Of a stretch of 64,000 nt of DNA, positions 45,559-54,761 are shown piece after piece. A program made the translations under genes and the position numbers. The DNA comes from Smithella sp. GTDB taxonomy: Bacteria > Desulfobacterota > Syntrophia > Syntrophales > Smithellaceae. The notes beneath the pieces were generated by a model. It was not told where the DNA came from. It searched no databases and was given only the letters and a program-made list of their open reading frames with translations. The stretch's first letter is position 1, and each line of letters begins with the position of its first letter. Location of the stretch: assembly GCA_007244375.1 (NCBI GenBank), contig SCVW01000025.1, positions 124,001 through 188,000 on the forward strand. The letters are read 5' to 3'.

Positions 45559-46800
45559 TTAATCCAGTTTATGAACAAAAATACCACTGCGCAGTTTCGG
45601 TTCAAACCAGGTTGACTTTGGCGGCATTATTGCTCCGGCATCGGCAACTTTTATTATTTGTTCCATCGTCGTGGGATGGAGAGAAAATGCCACGGCAAAC
45701 CCATCCTTGTTGACGAGTTTCTCCAGTTCATCCATCCCTCTTATACCGCCGATAAATTTAATACGATCATCTACACGCGGATCTTTAATACCCAAAACAG
45801 GGAACAGTAAATGATCCTGCAATATGGCTGCATCCAGGCTGGCTACGGGATCGTCTGCCTTATAAACACCTTCTTTAATCTTTATTTTATACCACTTCCC
45901 TTCCAGATACATCCCAAAATCATGAAGTTTTTGTGGCGACCTGGCTGTAAAGTTTTCTGTAACTGTAAAAAAAGCGCTGATTTTTTCAATAAACTTTTCC
46001 GGTGTCAGACCGTTTAAGTCTTTGACTGCACGATTATAATCCATAACCTTAAGTTGTGTGTGAGGAAAAAATACCGCCAGTACAGATTCATATTCTTTCA
46101 CAGAAACAACGGATTTATCCTTGGAACGTCTTACTCTGGCAATCGTAGCGGCGGCAGCTGCACGATGATGCCCATCGGCAATATAAAGAGATTCGACCTC
46201 AGAAAATTCTTTGCTGATTTCTTCGATTTGTTTTGCGTCGTTTACAATCCAAACCGTATGTTGAACGCCGTCTTCGGCAGCGAAATCATATTCCGGATGA
46301 CTTGACGTTATTTCATCTACAATCGTATTCAAATTCTTGCGTTCCCGATAGCTTATAAACACAGGACCTGTTTGCGCGTTGACCGTAGCGACATGCCTGA
46401 TGCGATCTTCTTCCTTATCTTTTCTGGTCAATTCATGTTTTTTTATCTTTCCCGCATCATATTCGGATGCGCTCATCAACCCCACTATTCCTGTTTGCAC
46501 CTGAGAACCCATTTTCTGCCTGTAAATATAAAAACAAGGTGATTCATCCTGTATAAGAACACCCTTTTCCAACATTTGGATAAAATTGCGTTTCGCTGTC
46601 TGGTATATAATTTCATGATTACTTATCGTTCCATCGGGCACATCTATCTCCGATTTTTCCACGTGCAGGAAACTCAAAGCGTTCCCAGCAACAGCTTTTT
46701 GACCTTCTTTCCTGGTCATAACATCATAAGGAAGAGCTGCTACCTGAGAAACGTATTTTTGTTGCGGTCGTACCGCTTTAAAAGGTATAACTATTGCCAT
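45559..46800 (-). CDS. DUF1015 family protein
   Basis: A 413-residue cytosolic protein of the DUF1015 family: opening MAIVIPFKAVRPQQKYVSQVAALPYDVM, then EDRIRHVATVNAQTGPVFISY and YIADGHHRAAAA, the last a conserved histidine motif. The function is unknown; it is often found next to serine biosynthesis genes in anaerobes, but not here. ATG 46800 is preferred over an upstream start at 46854 because the family begins at this point and AAGAGAG lies ~10 nt upstream. Confidence 0.85.
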   Translation of the reverse strand: MAIVIPFKAVRPQQKYVSQVAALPYDVMTRKEGQKAVAGNALSFLHVEKSEIDVPDGTISNHEIIYQTAKRNFIQMLEKGVLIQDESPCFYIYRQKMGSQVQTGIVGLMSASEYDAGKIKKHELTRKDKEEDRIRHVATVNAQTGPVFISYRERKNLNTIVDEITSSHPEYDFAAEDGVQHTVWIVNDAKQIEEISKEFSEVESLYIADGHHRAAAAATIARVRRSKDKSVVSVKEYESVLAVFFPHTQLKVMDYNRAVKDLNGLTPEKFIEKISAFFTVTENFTARSPQKLHDFGMYLEGKWYKIKIKEGVYKADDPVASLDAAILQDHLLFPVLGIKDPRVDDRIKFIGGIRGMDELEKLVNKDGFAVAFSLHPTTMEQIIKVADAGAIMPPKSTWFEPKLRSGIFVHKLD

Positions 46801-46892
46801 AATTAATAAACTCTCTTGTTTACTTTTGTTGTGGAACTGATAACATACTGTCATAATCTACACAATATAAAATTGATAAAAAGGAAGAACCT

Positions 46893-47375
46893 ATGGGAGA
46901 TACTCTGGTTTTTATTCACGGTTTGGAAAGCACAGCACAGGGTGCCAAAGGACAATTTTTTTCTCATAATTTTCCGCAAATGATTATCGAAGATTATACG
47001 GGAGACTTTATTGCGCGCATGAACAAACTCAATGGAATTCTTGCCGGGAAAAATGACCTCATAATAGTAGGTTCAAGTTACGGAGGGTTAATGGCAGTAC
47101 GCTATGCCATGGAAAATGAAAGCAAGGTAAAGAAATTGATATTGCTGGCACCGGCTTTAAATCTTCCCGAATTCAAGTCCGGTATTTGTAAGCAATTAAT
47201 GATTCCTGTCATTTTATATCATGGTTCCGATGATGATGTCATCAATCCCCACAATGTGAAACAAATTGCCACCAAATATTTCAACAATCTTGAATATCAT
47301 CTGGTAGAGGATGATCATCCTCTACATAAAATTTTTCCAGTCCTTGATTGGAAAAAACTTCTTATGGACACTTGA
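46893..47375 (+). CDS. Small alpha/beta-hydrolase (YqiA/YcfP-like esterase)
   Basis: A 160-residue compact alpha/beta-hydrolase: VFIHGLESTAQGAKGQF at the N-terminus, nucleophile Ser in VGSSYGGLMAVRYA, Asp in HGSDDDVINP and His in EDDHPLHKIFP. All three catalytic residues are present. SD AAGGAAG lies before ATG. The substrate is unknown; the family includes esterases active on short acyl esters. Confidence 0.8.
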   Translation: MGDTLVFIHGLESTAQGAKGQFFSHNFPQMIIEDYTGDFIARMNKLNGILAGKNDLIIVGSSYGGLMAVRYAMENESKVKKLILLAPALNLPEFKSGICKQLMIPVILYHGSDDDVINPHNVKQIATKYFNNLEYHLVEDDHPLHKIFPVLDWKKLLMDT

Positions 47376-47482
47376 TAAACAAGATATTTTTCAACGACAA
47401 TGGTAGTTCGCCTTAAATTACCTTGACAATCTTTGCCTGATATTTTAGTCTTTTACGTAAATTATATCAGACTGATAATATT

Positions 47483-47893
47483 ATGTATTCGAAAAAAATT
47501 ATTATCCGCTACACTCCGGACATAGTTCAACAGCCTGTAATTTATCATCTCGTTAAGCAATATGATCTGGTGTTTAATATCTTAAAAGCAAGGATTTTTC
47601 CACGCCGCGAAGGCGTTATAGTTCTGGAACTCAGCGGTTTAAAGGAAAATTTTGATCAGGGAATTCGTTTTTTAAAAGAAATGGGGCTTAAAGTAGAGCC
47701 TCTGTCCAAAAGCGTAAGCCAAAACGCTGATAAATGCGTTCACTGTGGCGCCTGTACCGCTTTTTGTCCCACGGGAGCGCTGGCTTTTGAAAAAGAATCT
47801 TTTAAAGTCTTATTTGATGCCGAAAAATGCAATGGCTGCGAACTTTGCGTCTCGGCCTGTCCCGTTCGCGCCATGGAAATAAATCTTTTTTAA
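47483..47893 (+). CDS. NIL-domain ferredoxin, 2x[4Fe-4S]
   Basis: A 136-residue protein. Residues ~1-75 are a NIL domain (YTPDIVQQPVIYHLVKQYDLVFNILKARIFPRREGVIVLELSG), the ligand-binding fold also found at the end of methionine transporter ATPases. Residues ~80-136 hold two [4Fe-4S] motifs, CVHCGACTAFCPTGA and CNGCELCVSACPVRA. This NIL-ferredoxin architecture is common in anaerobes and is linked in some to homocysteine/methionine formation. It is convergent with the metalloprotease gene. Confidence 0.85.
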   Translation: MYSKKIIIRYTPDIVQQPVIYHLVKQYDLVFNILKARIFPRREGVIVLELSGLKENFDQGIRFLKEMGLKVEPLSKSVSQNADKCVHCGACTAFCPTGALAFEKESFKVLFDAEKCNGCELCVSACPVRAMEINLF

Positions 47894-47903
47894 TTTTTCC
47901 CGG

Positions 47904-48818
47904 TTAATGAAATTTGTGAAGTTTTTTGAGAGCTTCAATATCATCCCGGGCGATTTCCAGAGAATCGGATTGAATTACAGGATACATTAAAGACTCTTTA
48001 TTTTTGCTATGACTTAAACCCAAAGCATGACCGAATTCATGTGCAAGAACACGCACAAGCCGGTATTCATTATCATACTGATAAATTGTAATTGACCGCT
48101 TACCATTTTTGTTTTCATAAAATCCTTCGCAGAACTCATGTCCCAATGCATTGCCTATATTCTGCTGATTAAGCAAATCCAGATTATTATTTGAAGCTAT
48201 TTCATTGATTACCAGCACTAAATTATTAATCGTATCTGTCAACATCTTCATTTCTTCCTGGCGCGAATTCAGATTTTCACGCAAAGCAGTTAATTCGTCC
48301 TTTTCTTTCATCAACCGAGCATAAATACTCTGTGAAGCTCCACCACGTCCGTTCCACAACTCAATCTCCTTGTTCAAAGCGTTTGCTCTTATATTATATT
48401 CGGCAATATCATTATCAATCATAATTTTCTTTGACTCATACTCAGCCCTCATACTGGCCAGACGTGATTTTAATTCTTCATATGAGTTTCTGGAGCGGTC
48501 AATTTTGTAATTAAGATTTTTTAATTTGTCGGTAGATTCCTGACGATAGTCATAAATAATATTTACCTCTATTTCGCCATTCTTATCTTCACGAAAGAAA
48601 TCGCGATGAAAAGGTTTACCCCATATTGCCGCAGCCATTTTTACGGCTCTTCCGAATTCCTCACGACTCAAACTAAACCTTTCATCAACTTTACCCAAAC
48701 GATAAGTTATTGGCTTCCAACTGTATTTAGGCGTTTTTATCAAAGCGGCAGCTGCAATAATAAGAATAACCACTAGGAATAAAAAAACCCAGTCTATTTT
48801 TCTTGATGATTTTGACAT
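47904..48818 (-). CDS. Membrane-anchored matrixin-like zinc metalloprotease
   Basis: A 304-residue protein with an N-terminal TM helix (~9-28), a central coiled coil (~85-200, YKIDRSRNSYEELKSRLASM onward), and a C-terminal metzincin domain: zinc site HEFGHALGLSH (HExxHxxGxxH) and Met-turn SLMYPV. The domain faces the periplasm if the N-terminus is cytoplasmic. The target is unknown. No SD is visible before ATG. A short gap separates it from the TM protein upstream, so they are probably cotranscribed. Confidence 0.8.
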   Translation of the reverse strand: MSKSSRKIDWVFLFLVVILIIAAAALIKTPKYSWKPITYRLGKVDERFSLSREEFGRAVKMAAAIWGKPFHRDFFREDKNGEIEVNIIYDYRQESTDKLKNLNYKIDRSRNSYEELKSRLASMRAEYESKKIMIDNDIAEYNIRANALNKEIELWNGRGGASQSIYARLMKEKDELTALRENLNSRQEEMKMLTDTINNLVLVINEIASNNNLDLLNQQNIGNALGHEFCEGFYENKNGKRSITIYQYDNEYRLVRVLAHEFGHALGLSHSKNKESLMYPVIQSDSLEIARDDIEALKKLHKFH

Positions 48819-48845
48819 ATTTATGATGCTGGAAAGGCCGAAATA

Positions 48846-49196
48846 TTATTTGCCTGATTTTTGCTCTGACTCTTTAAGCATTCTATTGAAATCACCCGGA
48901 ACTTCTTTACTTTCTTTATACAACTCCTTACTGTCTTTAAAAAAGCCCTTACTTTTATTTACTATTTCACTCATACCGGATTTCAGCATGTTAATTGATT
49001 GGTTAATTTTCTCCGGCATTTTATCCGGATCTTGCAAGTAATAATAACCGGACAAAGCCAATAGAATAATCAGGAGGATCAGGGCCAATTTAATGAAGCT
49101 TTTAAAAATAAAATGCAGCATCAACATAATAATGAAAACAACAATTACTACAAGCACTCCCGGGTGCGCAGATATATAGCCCGTAACTGCATCCAT
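48846..49196 (-). CDS. Hypothetical membrane protein
   Basis: A 116-residue protein with two close TM helices (~12-30 and ~33-53) and a charged helical C-terminal tail. No family is recognised. SD AAGGGAG lies 8 nt before ATG. It precedes the metzincin gene by 27 bp on the same strand, so it may be a partner of that protease. Confidence 0.65.
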   Translation of the reverse strand: MDAVTGYISAHPGVLVVIVVFIIMLMLHFIFKSFIKLALILLIILLALSGYYYLQDPDKMPEKINQSINMLKSGMSEIVNKSKGFFKDSKELYKESKEVPGDFNRMLKESEQKSGK

Positions 49197-49441
49197 TACA
49201 AAATCTCCCTTGTATTATTTTGTACAATTTATCGTAATTTTATTATGAAATCCATTATTATTTATTAAGCAGAATTTATCTGTTGCTTATCTGCATTTTT
49301 TTTCGTATTTTACAAAAAAGAAAATTTACTCTTTTTTAAATCAAAGGGTTAATACCATAGTCAAACAATTAAAATCGGGCAGGATGTATTATTTATATAA
49401 TTAGAAGATTAATCGGATTGAGATAAAAGGAAAATTTACCA

Positions 49442-50161
49442 ATGGATCAAAGCAGACTCAGAACTTTAAACGATTTGGAAGAAAAACTCGCTTATCGTTT
49501 TCGTGAAATCAATCTTCTTTCTACTGCTCTTACTCATCGTTCCTATGTCAATGAAAACAAACTCCAGGCTCTTTCCGATAATGAAAGATTTGAGTTTTTG
49601 GGTGATTCTGTTTTGGGTGCCTGTGTCAGTGATCTGATTATTAAGAAATACGTTACTCATCCGGAGGGTACACTTACACAAATTCGTGCTGCACTGGTAA
49701 ACGAGAAACAATTGGCCGAACTTGCGCGTATCTTACAAATTGGTAATTGTCTTTTGCTTGGTCGCGGCGAAGAAAGCTCTGGCAGCCGTGCCAAGGACTC
49801 TTTTTTAGCTAACGCTTTCGAAGCAGTTATTGCTGCAGTATATCTTGATTCCGACTTTAATACCGCAAAAACCACTGTAACAAGATTAATTGAACCGTTA
49901 TTGAAAGATGACATTTCCTGTTCCGAATATTTCGAGTATAAAACTGCCCTGCAGGAGTTCTGTCAGAAAAAGTATAAAACAACACCTCTTTATATGGTTA
50001 CAGGTTCTACGGGACCGGATCATAATAAAAATTTTGAAGTAAAAGTAGTTATTGTGAACAAACTAACGGAAACCGGCACCGGCAAAAGCAAGAAAGACGC
50101 CGAAAAACAAGCTGCCCAAAAAGCCTGGGAAATATTGCAAAATGAAGAAAACCAGTCATGA
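49442..50161 (+). CDS. rnc: Ribonuclease III
   Basis: A 239-residue dsRNA endonuclease for rRNA and mRNA processing. The signature NERFEFLGDSVLGACVSDLI and the second acidic site around ANAFEAVIAAVYLD are intact; a dsRBD follows (~157-232, ALQEFCQKKYKTTPLY...KSKKDAEKQAAQKAWEIL). Its end overlaps the radical SAM gene by 20 bp. The order rnc-radical SAM-era is common in Desulfobacterota. Confidence 0.97.
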   Translation: MDQSRLRTLNDLEEKLAYRFREINLLSTALTHRSYVNENKLQALSDNERFEFLGDSVLGACVSDLIIKKYVTHPEGTLTQIRAALVNEKQLAELARILQIGNCLLLGRGEESSGSRAKDSFLANAFEAVIAAVYLDSDFNTAKTTVTRLIEPLLKDDISCSEYFEYKTALQEFCQKKYKTTPLYMVTGSTGPDHNKNFEVKVVIVNKLTETGTGKSKKDAEKQAAQKAWEILQNEENQS

Positions 50162-51233
50162 ATTTAAAGCCAACAACAATCCTTTTATTATTCCTGTTTT
50201 CATCATGAACAGCGGATGTCCGCACCGCTGTACTTTCTGTAATCAGAAAATTACTGCCGGCAACTTTCCTCAAACGATAACTAAAGATTTTTTCGACACG
50301 TATATTAACTCGCATTTGGCATGGAACAAAGATAAATCAAAAAAAAAAGAAATAGCCTTTTACGGCGGTAGCTTTACGGGAATTGATCCGGTCTATCAGG
50401 AGGATCTTCTTTCCTGGGCATATTCTTTTGTCCAAAAAGGAGTCGTTAATTCCCTGAGAATTTCAACCAGGCCTGATTACATTTCGGCAGTTAACGTATC
50501 GCTGTTGAAGAAATATAACGTCACGACAGTAGAAATAGGAGCTCAGTCTTTTGTCGATGAAGTGCTGTTTTCTGCTCAAAGAGGCCATAACGCTGATTCA
50601 ATAATCAAGGCTTTGACTATCTTAAAGAACAACGGATTCCAAACCGGTTTGCATCTCATGGCCGGTTTGCCCAAAGACACAAAAGAAGGTTTTATTTACT
50701 CCATTGATAAGACAATCGAACTCAAACCTGATACCGTAAGGATTCATCCGGTTGTTGTATTAAGCGGCACCGCTCTTGCTAAAGAATTCCGGAGAGGGGA
50801 ATACAAACCGCTGGAACTTTCCGAAGCTGTTGAATTATGCCGTATGGCCTGGGAAAAGTTATCCATGGCAGGAATCCGCATCATCAGAATGGGCCTGCAT
50901 TTCTCTCCGGAAATGATAAAAGACGGATCGGTACTGGCTGGTCCGATTCATCCTGCTCTGGGCAACCTTGTCCTATCTTCCGTTTTTTACAATCACACAA
51001 TCAAACTTTTGGAAAAAGTCGCCCCCGATACCGAAGAACTTTCTTTTGTCGTGTCCAACCGTGATACTTCCAGCTTCCGTGGTTTGAACAACGCAAATAT
51101 ATCAGCAATAAAAACTCTTTACCCGCACGCAAATTTAATTGTAAAATCGCTAACCGGTCAACCAAGAGGCAAGATTTCCTTAACTATAAAATCGGGAAAA
51201 TCTTTTAATCTGAACATTCCGGTAATTATATAA
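50142..51233 (+). CDS. Elp3-related radical SAM protein
   Basis: A 363-residue radical SAM enzyme with the cluster motif SGCPHRCTFCNQ (CxxxxCxxC spacing C-x3-C-x2-C) and an Elp3-like organisation: TTVEIGAQSFVDEVL, GLHLMAGLPKDTKEGF, VRIHPVVVLSGTALA. It lacks an acetyltransferase domain. The reaction is not known. It overlaps rnc by 20 bp and is followed by MITE-like copy 3 and era. Confidence 0.87.
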   Translation: MKKTSHEFKANNNPFIIPVFIMNSGCPHRCTFCNQKITAGNFPQTITKDFFDTYINSHLAWNKDKSKKKEIAFYGGSFTGIDPVYQEDLLSWAYSFVQKGVVNSLRISTRPDYISAVNVSLLKKYNVTTVEIGAQSFVDEVLFSAQRGHNADSIIKALTILKNNGFQTGLHLMAGLPKDTKEGFIYSIDKTIELKPDTVRIHPVVVLSGTALAKEFRRGEYKPLELSEAVELCRMAWEKLSMAGIRIIRMGLHFSPEMIKDGSVLAGPIHPALGNLVLSSVFYNHTIKLLEKVAPDTEELSFVVSNRDTSSFRGLNNANISAIKTLYPHANLIVKSLTGQPRGKISLTIKSGKSFNLNIPVII

Positions 51234-51239
51234 TTTATG

Positions 51240-51389
51240 CCAATTCTAAATCAAAGATGATATTGAGGCGGCTAGGAGGAGGCGACGAGGCGTATAACTA
51301 ATACGTTGAGGAAGCCGACAACCCCGATTCATCGGGACCAACAAAATAGCGACCGGCATTCGCCGGGGATCCCTTTGATTTTGAATGGG
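51240..51389. mobile_element. MITE-like element, copy 3
   Basis: 150 bp with imperfect terminal inverted repeats CCAATTCTAAATCAAAG and CTTTGATTTTGAATGGG. The left end matches copy 1, the middle GAGGCGTATAACTAATACGTTGAGGAAGC matches copy 4 in outline, and the right end matches the half copy at 4144. It lies between the radical SAM stop and the era SD. Confidence 0.7.
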
Positions 51390-51408
51390 ACAAAGGAGAT
51401 GATAGAAT

Positions 51409-52299
51409 TTGTTTAAATCAGGATTTATCGGCATCATCGGCCGTCCGAACGCTGGGAAATCGACTCTTTTCAATGCTATCATCGGGGACAAAATTTCTAT
51501 TATTACCGATAAACCGCAAACGACAAGAAACAAAATAACCGGCATTAGAAATTTCCCCGATGCACAACTTATCTTTCTTGATACGCCCGGAATGCACAAA
51601 CCTAAAACTGCTATGAATCGCGCCATGGTACAAACAACAAGGGATACTATCAATAGTGTTGATGTATTGATAATGCTCGTTGAAGCCAATACCGACGTTC
51701 ATCCCCATGACCTTTTCTTAATAGAATCGTTGGCTCAGGTCAAGACACCTGTTTTTCTGGTTATCAATAAAATCGATGTTATTGAGAAAAAATTTCTGCT
51801 TCCCCTGATTGATAAATTCCGGAATCTTTATAAGTTCAGGGAAATTTTTCCGATTTCCGCATTGAAAAAAGAAGGCATTGATGCTTTACTGAATGTCGTT
51901 ATAGCAACTCTTCCGGAAGGTCCTAAATATTACCCTGACGAAATTATCACTGACGCAACTGAAAGATTCATTGCCGCAGAGTTCATCCGTGAAAAAGTAA
52001 CCCTTTTCACCAAGCAGGAAATCCCCTATTCCACCGCAGTTGAGGTTGATTTGTTTAAGGAAAATGAGAGAAATAATTTAATCCGAATTAGCGCGACAAT
52101 TAATGTGGAAAAAGATTCCCAGAAAGCAATTATGATCGGCAAAAAAGGAGCGATGCTCAAAAAAATCGGCACTCAGGCCAGACTGGAAATGGAAAAATTA
52201 TTCGGCGCCAAAGTTTACCTGGAGTTGTTTGTGAAAGTAAGGAAAGAATGGACCAGTTCTGACAAAATGCTGGAAGAGTTCGGCTTGCTGAAACATTAA
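51409..52299 (+). CDS. era: GTPase Era
   Basis: A 296-residue GTPase of 30S assembly. G1 GRPNAGKST, G2/G3 DKPQTTRNKI and LDTPGMHKP, G4 NKIDV, and a C-terminal KH domain (IMIGKKGAMLKKIGTQARLEMEKLF). The start is TTG with AAAGGAG 9 nt upstream; no in-frame ATG exists before the G1 motif. Confidence 0.97.
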   Translation: MFKSGFIGIIGRPNAGKSTLFNAIIGDKISIITDKPQTTRNKITGIRNFPDAQLIFLDTPGMHKPKTAMNRAMVQTTRDTINSVDVLIMLVEANTDVHPHDLFLIESLAQVKTPVFLVINKIDVIEKKFLLPLIDKFRNLYKFREIFPISALKKEGIDALLNVVIATLPEGPKYYPDEIITDATERFIAAEFIREKVTLFTKQEIPYSTAVEVDLFKENERNNLIRISATINVEKDSQKAIMIGKKGAMLKKIGTQARLEMEKLFGAKVYLELFVKVRKEWTSSDKMLEEFGLLKH

Positions 52300-52352
52300 T
52301 TCATGTCGCTTGGATTTTATAGAAATTGTGAGAAAATATTTTTTATAGATTA

Positions 52353-52480
52353 TTATACCATTTCGATTTTAAAGGATAACGCGGCGGTAAGGAGGAAGCT
52401 CCGCAGGCGTATATGATAATACGTCGAGGAAGCTGACGACGATGCCAACAAAGTTAGTCGAAGAAAGCGAATTGGTATTA
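52353..52480. mobile_element. MITE-like element, copy 4
   Basis: 128 bp with terminal repeats TTATACCATTTCG and CGAATTGGTATTA. It shares GCCAACAAAG, TAG(A/T)CGAA and the GCGTATATGATAATACGTCGAGG core with copy 2. It ends 9 bp before the der ATG and supplies an in-frame ATG (52442) that could extend Der by 16 residues. Confidence 0.7.
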
Positions 52481-52489
52481 GAGGATTTA

Positions 52490-53809
52490 ATGAAAGCAAA
52501 ACCGTTTATAGCCATTGTCGGCCGGCCCAACGTCGGTAAATCAACGCTTTTTAATAGAATTGCCGGAAAGCAAAAGGCAATTGTAATTGATGAACCGGGC
52601 GCCACCCGCGACCGCAACTATATGGATTGCGTTTTCCGGGACAAAGCTTTTACGCTTATCGATACCGGTGGATTTGAACCGGCCTCGGCAGAAAAAATCC
52701 TTGTACAGATGCGCGAACAGAGCAATCTGGCCATTGAAGAAGCGGATGTCATTATATTTTTAATGGATGTGAAAGACGGGCTCACTCACTCAGATATGGA
52801 AATTGCCAAACAACTGAGAGGCAAGAGAAAAAATGTTTTTTATGTCGCCAATAAAGTTGACGGAGACCGCCACAAAGAAATGCTTACCGATTTTTATAGA
52901 CTGGGCATCGACGAAATCTATCCTATCTCCGCACAGCATGGCATAGGTGTTGATGAACTGCTGAATGTTATTGTCCGCGATTTTCCACAAGCGGCGGATG
53001 TAAAAGACGAAAAAGATACGCAAATTAAAATAGCCATTGTCGGCAAACCCAACGTCGGCAAATCATCGCTTGTCAACAAAATCCTGGGCAAGGAAAGAAG
53101 CATTGCCAATCCCACACCAGGTACGACCCGCGACGCAATTGATATGATGATTAAGGTTCACGGCAAGAATTATCTGCTAATCGATACAGCGGGAATCCGC
53201 AGAAAAAGCAAAATCAGTCAAACTCTGGAAAAATACAGCGTCGTTCAGGCTCTCAAATCGATCAATCGCTGTGACATCGCCTTGGTGCTGATTGATGCCG
53301 AAGAAGGACTGACTGATCAGGACACTAAAATTATCGGCCTTGCCTACGAGCGGGGGAAAGCCTGCATTATAGTGGTAAATAAATGGGACAAGATTGAAAA
53401 AGACAATTCTACTGTCGGAAAATTCGTTGAAGATATTAAGGATAAAATAAAATTTTTGGACTTCGCACCCATTATTTTTGTTTCTGCCGTTACCGGGCAG
53501 AGAGCGCCTAAAATTTTCGACTTAATTGACGAAGTTTATAAACAGTACACAAAAAGAATCGGCACATCGCAGTTAAATGATCTGGTGGAAAAATCAGTAC
53601 GCAAAAATCCTATGCCGCGCTATCAAAACAGGCAAATGCATATTTCTTATGCCACACAAACAGATATCAAACCGCCGTCATTTGTATTTTTTGTCAGCAA
53701 CAGCAAAGGAATTCATTTTTCTTATGAACGTTACCTGGCAAACAAAATTCGCGAGGAATTCGGTTTTGACAGCGTACCGCTGAAACTTATTTTTCGTAAG
53801 AAACGATAA
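52490..53809 (+). CDS. der: GTPase Der (EngA)
   Basis: A 439-residue double-GTPase for 50S assembly. First G domain GRPNVGKSTLFN and IDTGGFEP, second G domain GKPNVGKSSLVN and IDTAGIRRKSK, with NKVDG and NKWDK; the C-terminal KH-like domain follows. ATG 52490 gives the usual start (MKAKPFIAIVGRPN) and has AGAGGA 5 nt before it. An upstream in-frame ATG at 52442 lies inside a repeat and would add a non-homologous 16 residues. Confidence 0.97.
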   Translation: MKAKPFIAIVGRPNVGKSTLFNRIAGKQKAIVIDEPGATRDRNYMDCVFRDKAFTLIDTGGFEPASAEKILVQMREQSNLAIEEADVIIFLMDVKDGLTHSDMEIAKQLRGKRKNVFYVANKVDGDRHKEMLTDFYRLGIDEIYPISAQHGIGVDELLNVIVRDFPQAADVKDEKDTQIKIAIVGKPNVGKSSLVNKILGKERSIANPTPGTTRDAIDMMIKVHGKNYLLIDTAGIRRKSKISQTLEKYSVVQALKSINRCDIALVLIDAEEGLTDQDTKIIGLAYERGKACIIVVNKWDKIEKDNSTVGKFVEDIKDKIKFLDFAPIIFVSAVTGQRAPKIFDLIDEVYKQYTKRIGTSQLNDLVEKSVRKNPMPRYQNRQMHISYATQTDIKPPSFVFFVSNSKGIHFSYERYLANKIREEFGFDSVPLKLIFRKKR

Positions 53810-53848
53810 TTATTCAAACATTCATATCTCACGCAAATGGAGGCAATA

Positions 53849-54661
53849 ATGGAACAGATAGCTGTCCGAGATCTTAAAATCTGCTGCAAGTCTGTGGGAG
53901 ATGGATATCCGATAGTCCTTATCATGGGATTAACCGCAAGCATGGACTGGTGGGACCCGGAATTGATAGATGCACTCTCCCATAAATATCATGTGTTGAT
54001 ATTCGACAATCGTGGTTCCGGTCGCACAGTTGCTCCCGATGAGGGAAGTTTCACCTGTGAAATGTTCGCTGACGACACTATCGCTTTGATGGATGCAAAA
54101 GGAATAGAACGTGCAAATATACTGGGAATGTCTATGGGTGGTTTAATTGCTCAGGAACTGGCAATTAAATATCCCGAAAGGGTAAACAGTCTTATCCTTG
54201 CCTGTACCTTCTGCGGTGGACAGCATATGATTCAGGCAAGCGATGAAGTGATGAAGATAATGATGGACCGCAGTGGAGGAATTGACGGCCTGTTCGGAAG
54301 AGTACTTAAGCTGATGTTCACGAAAGACTTTCTTGATGCTAATCCGGATTATGTATTAGATTTTAAGGAACGTTATTTACGGGCACCCATCAGCGACGTA
54401 AACTCCGTGCGCCAATTTATAGCCTGCGCAAAAGCCGATACCTTTGATCGTCTTCCTGAAATAAAAAATCCCACTCTGATCGCTACCGGAACCGATGATC
54501 CTCTTATTCCGCCGCAGAACTCCCTGATTTTGGCCAAGCGTATACCAGGTGCAAAATTAATAGAATATAAAGGATGCAGTCACGATTTTATTAGTCAGGT
54601 ACGTGATGCTTTTATTAAAGATTTATTAGGTTTTATTTCCTTTAATACTATAGATAAATAA
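53849..54661 (+). CDS. Alpha/beta-hydrolase
   Basis: A 270-residue hydrolase with DNRGSGRTVAPDEGSFTCEMFADDTIALMDAKG, nucleophile Ser in LGMSMGGLIAQELA, Asp in GTDDPLIPPQN and His in GCSHDFISQ. It resembles small-molecule ester or lactone hydrolases (3-oxoadipate enol-lactonase-like). ATG 53849 is chosen because GGAGG lies 5 nt before it; an ATG at 53837 precedes the SD. The substrate is unknown. Confidence 0.85.
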   Translation: MEQIAVRDLKICCKSVGDGYPIVLIMGLTASMDWWDPELIDALSHKYHVLIFDNRGSGRTVAPDEGSFTCEMFADDTIALMDAKGIERANILGMSMGGLIAQELAIKYPERVNSLILACTFCGGQHMIQASDEVMKIMMDRSGGIDGLFGRVLKLMFTKDFLDANPDYVLDFKERYLRAPISDVNSVRQFIACAKADTFDRLPEIKNPTLIATGTDDPLIPPQNSLILAKRIPGAKLIEYKGCSHDFISQVRDAFIKDLLGFISFNTIDK

Positions 54662-54761
54662 ATACTTCAGTTTGCTACAAAGTTCTTTATAAAGTCAATT
54701 GAGACTGTTACATTTTCGCTATGAATGCTTTTTTTGTGATACCAAAGACATTACGTTATCG

